Of a DNA stretch of 9,943 bases, positions 6,910 through 9,943 are shown one piece after another. The notes beneath the pieces are model-generated. The model saw only the letters and a program-made list of their open reading frames with translations. It was not told the origin of the DNA and made no database searches. The position numbers and the translations under genes are program-made. Numbering within the stretch: the first letter of the stretch is position 1; each line of letters starts with the position of its first letter. Source of the DNA: a bacterium TMED198 (GTDB taxonomy: Bacteria > Fidelibacterota > Marinisomatia > SCGC-AAA003-L08 > D37C17); contig NHIV01000010.1 in assembly GCA_002170735.1 (NCBI GenBank), positions 1 through 9,943 of the forward strand, written 5' to 3'.

Positions 6910-7197
6910 CTACACCTTGATGCTTCTCTTTTCAGAATCTGAATTTTCTTTGTAGAGGATTAAAGTATGACCAATTATTTTTACTACCTCGCAATCAAGT
7001 GTTTCTGAAATCTTCTTAGAAAGTTCCTTCTTGTTTTCCTTATGATCGTTAAATTTTACTTTAATGAGCTCGTACTTTTCTATATTTTTTTCAATTGAGT
7101 TGATCACTCCATCGTTAACTCCGCCCCTTCCAATAAAAACTAGTGGATCGAGGTGATGACTAAGGGAAGAAAGTTTGGATCTTTTTTTAGCGTTCAT
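6910..7197 (-). CDS. yhbY: YhbY family ribosome-associated RNA-binding protein (CRS1-YhbY/CRM domain)
   Basis: A 95-residue single-domain protein of the usual YhbY length. The CRM-domain pattern is clear: K-K-R-S-K-L-x-x-L-x-H-x-L-x-P-L-V-F-I-G (4-23), the RNA-binding loop GRGG (23-26), V-x-x-x-V-I-N-S-I (27-35), the E-L-I-K-V-K-F strand (43-49), then C-E-V-V-K-I-I-G-H-T-L-I-L-Y (69-82). Members associate with pre-50S ribosomal particles and help large-subunit assembly in E. coli. It is first in a minus-strand operon with the IlvC-like and TPR genes. In E. coli and relatives yhbY is divergent from rlmE-ftsH; here the divergent gene is a DUF3228-like one, so that neighbourhood is not conserved. 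The ATG is preceded by an AT-rich leader without an obvious Shine-Dalgarno. Confidence 0.92.
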   Translation of the reverse strand: MNAKKRSKLSSLSHHLDPLVFIGRGGVNDGVINSIEKNIEKYELIKVKFNDHKENKKELSKKISETLDCEVVKIIGHTLILYKENSDSEKRSIKV

Positions 7198-7209
7198 AGT
7201 ATTGGTAAG

Positions 7210-7250
7210 TTAACACATGATTTTAACGAATTTATAATTAAAAATAAGGA
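7210..7250 (+). promoter_or_regulatory. Near-consensus sigma70 promoter and ribosome-binding site for the DUF3228-like gene
   Basis: A -35 of TTAACA (7210-7215, one mismatch to TTGACA) is followed after exactly 17 bases by a perfect TATAAT -10 (7233-7238). Transcription should start near 7245. AAGGA at 7246-7250 then serves as the ribosome-binding site, 6 bases before the ATG. The leader would be only about 12 bases, close to leaderless. Confidence 0.75.
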
Positions 7251-7256
7251 TTTTTT

Positions 7257-7817
7257 ATGCAAACCGTTGGCGTAAGTGATTTTGTTAGAAGGCAGATAAA
7301 GGGTACTGGAAAAACATATTCAACAACCCTGACATTTCAAGAAATTGCATCAATAGCAGAAAAGAAGCTCCACAATGGTAACTTCAAAAATGGATACAGA
7401 GATGGAGTTGTACTTATTGATGTACCAAAGCAACATATAAATTTATTTATATGCCCTTTGACAAAGTTAAAAGAAAGTACTGCCCTTAAAGCTCAGATGG
7501 TCAAGAGAAGAGAAGATGAAGAACCTTACATTCAAGTGCGTGCTTTGGATGGTGAGCCACTTAAAACTTCAAGTGTTGAATTGATTCTTTACAGAAAAGA
7601 TGTTCTAGAAGAAACCAATGAAAATACAACTGAATGCCAATGGGAACTAATAGCTTTTCAAGCCATACCAGAAGAAGTAAAAAATATGCCAATGGGGCCT
7701 GTAACTATGATGAGGAATCAACTTCAGCTTCCTGGAGGAACAAAAGGCTTCTATGAAAGTGAAAAGTGGGCAGAGTCCGTAAAGTTTTGGCAACGTTTTG
7801 CCGTTTTGGATTATTAG
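7257..7817 (+). CDS. DUF3228-like conserved protein of unknown function
   Basis: A 186-residue soluble protein with no signal peptide or membrane segment. The beginning (VSDFVRRQIKGT, 6-17), the strand-rich middle (PYIQVRALDGEP at 90-101; VELILYRKDVLEE at 107-119) and the C-terminal signature MGPVTMMRNQLQLPGGTKG (146-164) followed by W-A-E-S-V-K-F-W (171-178) resemble the DUF3228 family, as far as I can recall it without a search. That family has no established biochemical role; its best-conserved part is this P-V-T-M-x-R-N-x-L-x-x-P-G-G-T stretch. A strong promoter and well-spaced ribosome-binding site lie directly upstream, so it is probably expressed at a fair level as a single gene. Its stop overlaps the stop of the convergent Wzi-like gene by 4 bases, and no terminator separates them. 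Coding status is firm; the family name is moderately sure. Confidence 0.85.
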   Translation: MQTVGVSDFVRRQIKGTGKTYSTTLTFQEIASIAEKKLHNGNFKNGYRDGVVLIDVPKQHINLFICPLTKLKESTALKAQMVKRREDEEPYIQVRALDGEPLKTSSVELILYRKDVLEETNENTTECQWELIAFQAIPEEVKNMPMGPVTMMRNQLQLPGGTKGFYESEKWAESVKFWQRFAVLDY

Positions 7818-9163
7818 AAATTGTAGAATACAGATGTATTGAAAGATATTTTTTCTATATCTATCAATTCAGATTTATCATAAATGTTATCAGAGTTTTG
7901 ATACGGCTCAAATCCTGCATTTGTCCAATTTACCAAAGAAACTCCCATTTTAATTTTAATGTTTTCATAAAATTGTTTTTCTAGTTCAAATGTTATCATT
8001 TCTTTTGATTCTACAATACCACTAAATCTTTTATATTCTATTGTTCTGTATTGATCAAGAATCATTTCTTTTGTCAATTCTCCTCTACTAGAGTTAGTAT
8101 ATCTAAAACAAATAGAATTTGTTTCTGACAAATTTGCTTCATACATAATAAACAGCTCTTGAGAATGTGGACCAGCCCAAAAGCCTATGGGATTATTGTA
8201 GCTATAGAAATCATTTATCTGAAATCTATGTCGATAAATTCTATGATCATTCCATATTACTTCTATAATTAATCGATCATGAAAAAAAACTTCATTTAAT
8301 TTTATTCCTCCATGATGTCCAAACCAATTTCTATTTATTTCTTCAAACGTTAATTCGGGTGTCCACTCATCAATTAATAAATTGTAAAAGAATGATATAT
8401 CTTTAATTTTTAAATTAATATAACCATGCATCTGCACGTTATCTTTATCTCCTAATGAATGCTGTATACTCCAGTAAAAATTAAATGGAAAAATGTAGTT
8501 AAAGTCAAACCCTCTAGCACCATATGCAACCATTTCAGAAAAACCAATTGATAGATCTAAATCTTTAATCCAATCTATTCTATAATTGATCTTATGGTAT
8601 ACTACATGCCTATCATATTGATCTTTATTGAAAGAGCTATATAATTCTTCATTTGTTCTTTCATCATATATTGAACTAGAAAGGATTCCATGCATATATG
8701 AAAAATCCAAGTTTCTATAAAAATTCCATGTAAAATTAAAGTTTGGAAACGATGGAGTTGAATCAGAAAAAATTATTGATCTATAACCATCACCTATTTT
8801 ATAATTTGATTTTCCAATACTATAAGAAAAAAAATTATTTTTATAATCTAATGTTGCCTTAGAGTTATCAAAATCAAAGCTATGTTCAGTTCTATTACCA
8901 ATATAGGTAATCCTTTGATAATCATTATAATTACTAAAACTACTATTATAAAATCTATTATTAGAAAAAGTACCTTTAACTAAATAGTTCTTATACTTAT
9001 AATCAAATGTCACTCCTATACCACCGATTGTCAAGTTCTTGTCATCAACAATATAGTCCTTGCCAGAGGTTTCATTAACAATATAGAAAAAAAACTTAGA
9101 ATCAAATGTCGATTGAGGAAAAAGAGTGGAACCAAAACAAAATAATAACCAAACTAATATCAT
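7814..9163 (-). CDS. Wzi-like capsule assembly outer-membrane beta-barrel protein
   Basis: Wzi-type proteins sit in the outer membrane as lectin-like barrels that help hold capsular polysaccharide at the cell surface. This 449-residue protein has a hydrophobic start (MILVWLLFCFGSTLFPQS) acting as signal peptide, although without a positive n-region. An in-frame stop just upstream shows that the ATG is the earliest start. Alternating aromatic/polar strands run throughout, and it ends in Phe, as expected of an outer-membrane barrel. Family-like motifs are GDGYRSIIFSDSTPSFP (124-140), SEMVAYGARGFDFNYIFP (209-226), QHSLGDKDNV (234-243) and a W-F-G-H-H-G-G-I-K segment (280-288), closest in style to the Wzi group common in Bacteroidota. 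It lies 11 bases after the glycosylphosphotransferase gene, so the two form one polysaccharide operon. The coding sequence is visibly more AT-rich than the genes to the left, which fits a variable, possibly transferred surface locus. Confidence 0.82.
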   Translation of the reverse strand: MILVWLLFCFGSTLFPQSTFDSKFFFYIVNETSGKDYIVDDKNLTIGGIGVTFDYKYKNYLVKGTFSNNRFYNSSFSNYNDYQRITYIGNRTEHSFDFDNSKATLDYKNNFFSYSIGKSNYKIGDGYRSIIFSDSTPSFPNFNFTWNFYRNLDFSYMHGILSSSIYDERTNEELYSSFNKDQYDRHVVYHKINYRIDWIKDLDLSIGFSEMVAYGARGFDFNYIFPFNFYWSIQHSLGDKDNVQMHGYINLKIKDISFFYNLLIDEWTPELTFEEINRNWFGHHGGIKLNEVFFHDRLIIEVIWNDHRIYRHRFQINDFYSYNNPIGFWAGPHSQELFIMYEANLSETNSICFRYTNSSRGELTKEMILDQYRTIEYKRFSGIVESKEMITFELEKQFYENIKIKMGVSLVNWTNAGFEPYQNSDNIYDKSELIDIEKISFNTSVFYNF

Positions 9164-9174
9164 TGATTAAGCTA

Positions 9175-9943
9175 CTATTTTCCTGATCCAGAGAGTATTA
9201 CAAAAAAAGTTCTAATTGCTATCTTTATATCTAGCCAAAAACTCCAGTTATCAATATAATTTAAATCAATTTTTACCCAATCATCAAAGCTTTGGATTGA
9301 ATTTCTACCACTTACTTGCCATAAACCTGTGATTCCTGGCTTCATGCTATGTCTTCTATAATATACTTCAGAGTCAAACTTTTCAACCTCATAGACTGGC
9401 AAAGGTCTTGGCCCAATTAAACTCATATTACCTTTCAAAACATTGATCAATTGTGGAAGCTCATCTATACTAAACTTTCTTATAAGCTTACCAATTTTAG
9501 TAATTCTTGGATCATTCTTAATTTTGAATACCGGTCCACTTTGCTCATTCATATGCATAATTTCTTGTTGTTTTTTCTCTGAATCAATTTCCATAGATCT
9601 GAACTTGTACTGCTTAAAGTGCCTACCTCTTAACCCTACTCTATTCTGAGTGAAAAATATTGGACCATTTGATGTTATCTTTATCAATATTGAGGATATC
9701 AAAGAAATTGGAAGAGTAATTAGAATCAATATAAAAGCAAGAATTTTTTCAGCAATATCTTTGATTACAAGCTCATATAAATTTGCGTTTACTGAGTGGT
9801 AGGAAAGCATCTGCATTCCATAGTACTCATCAGCAAGAATTTTCAGTTTTGAACCTCTTGGTAACTCTGACTCCCCTGTATTGATGCATACGTGATAGTT
9901 AACACCTATATAATCAAGATAAGTAAAAAGCTCATTATCGATA
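9175..9943 (-). CDS. Polyprenyl glycosylphosphotransferase (bacterial sugar transferase), C-terminal part, runs off the window
   Basis: The frame stays open from the stop at 9175 to the window edge, giving 255 visible residues, so the gene is 5'-truncated by the window. A Met at 9816 is internal, not a convincing start, because the upstream residues continue like the end of the N-terminal sensor/CoA-binding-type domain of long WbaP/WcaJ-like enzymes. The sugar transferase domain is complete. It has a membrane helix (ILAFILILITLPISLISSIL), G-P-x-F-F-x-Q-x-R-V-G (51-61 counted from that Met), YKFRSM (70-75), the catalytic-type Asp-Glu in IDELPQLINVLKGNMSLIGPRP (start 117), and KPGITGLWQVSGR (159-171). 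Such enzymes transfer the first sugar-phosphate to undecaprenyl phosphate on the cytoplasmic face, starting capsule, O-antigen or exopolysaccharide synthesis. The protein ends in SGSGK rather than the G-A-Y seen in many relatives. The Wzi-like gene follows 11 bases downstream, which supports a capsule locus. Confidence 0.93.
   Translation of the reverse strand, partial: IDNELFTYLDYIGVNYHVCINTGESELPRGSKLKILADEYYGMQMLSYHSVNANLYELVIKDIAEKILAFILILITLPISLISSILIKITSNGPIFFTQNRVGLRGRHFKQYKFRSMEIDSEKKQQEIMHMNEQSGPVFKIKNDPRITKIGKLIRKFSIDELPQLINVLKGNMSLIGPRPLPVYEVEKFDSEVYYRRHSMKPGITGLWQVSGRNSIQSFDDWVKIDLNYIDNWSFWLDIKIAIRTFFVILSGSGK

Noticed and set aside
7209..7227. GTTAAC palindrome and two TTAAC copies 13 bases apart in the yhbY/DUF3228 spacer as an operator.
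   Set aside because: The first copy is accounted for by the -35 hexamer, and short TTAAC words are expected by chance in AT-rich DNA.
7766..7984. A plus-strand frame across the end of the DUF3228-like gene and the Wzi-like gene.
   Set aside because: It overlaps two supported genes, has low-complexity I/F/R content typical of antisense translation, and has no start context.
9175..9816. A complete short sugar transferase (213 residues) starting at the ATG at 9816.
   Set aside because: The frame remains open without a stop from 9816 to 9943, and the upstream residues read like the N-terminal half of a long glycosylphosphotransferase, so the gene is treated as partial.

Overview
The window is AT-rich, gene-dense DNA with almost no spacers. 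Neighbouring genes overlap or sit 1 to about 100 bases apart, which suggests a streamlined genome. Shine-Dalgarno sites, one sigma70-type promoter close to consensus, a YhbY gene and a thiamine-pyrophosphate (TPP) riboswitch in front of an outer-membrane receptor point to a Gram-negative bacterium. A small-genome marine gammaproteobacterium (SAR86-like) fits best. This placement is inference from gene content and style, not from a marker gene.

Left part (57-4786). An RNase HII gene (minus strand) carries an extra C-terminal domain that looks like a YraN nuclease fold without its catalytic residues. Divergent from it, a compact TPP riboswitch (1031-1103) has the ribosome-binding site inside the aptamer. 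It controls a TonB-dependent receptor and, one base downstream, a sodium/solute symporter. Together these look like an outer- plus inner-membrane uptake route for thiamine or a thiamine precursor, switched off when TPP is plentiful.

Middle part (4813-7817). A minus-strand operon runs yhbY, then a ketol-acid reductoisomerase (IlvC)-like gene, then an exported TPR protein, with 1-base spacing or overlap. The IlvC-like protein keeps the NADPH-binding fold and several active-site residues. It has Ser in place of the invariant lysine of the A-P-K-G-P-G motif and Val in place of one metal-binding glutamate. It is probably not a working KARI, and it is the strongest candidate here for an undescribed function. 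Divergent from yhbY, a near-consensus promoter drives a DUF3228-like protein of unknown function.

Right part (7814-9943). The base composition becomes more AT-rich. Two minus-strand genes belong to surface-polysaccharide synthesis: a Wzi-like capsule outer-membrane barrel of the type common in Bacteroidota, and upstream of it the C-terminal half of a polyprenyl glycosylphosphotransferase that runs off the window edge. This looks like the end of a polysaccharide island abutting the core region; the two regions meet in a 4-base convergent overlap at 7814-7817.

No tRNA, rRNA, CRISPR array, insertion sequence or convincing intrinsic terminator was seen.
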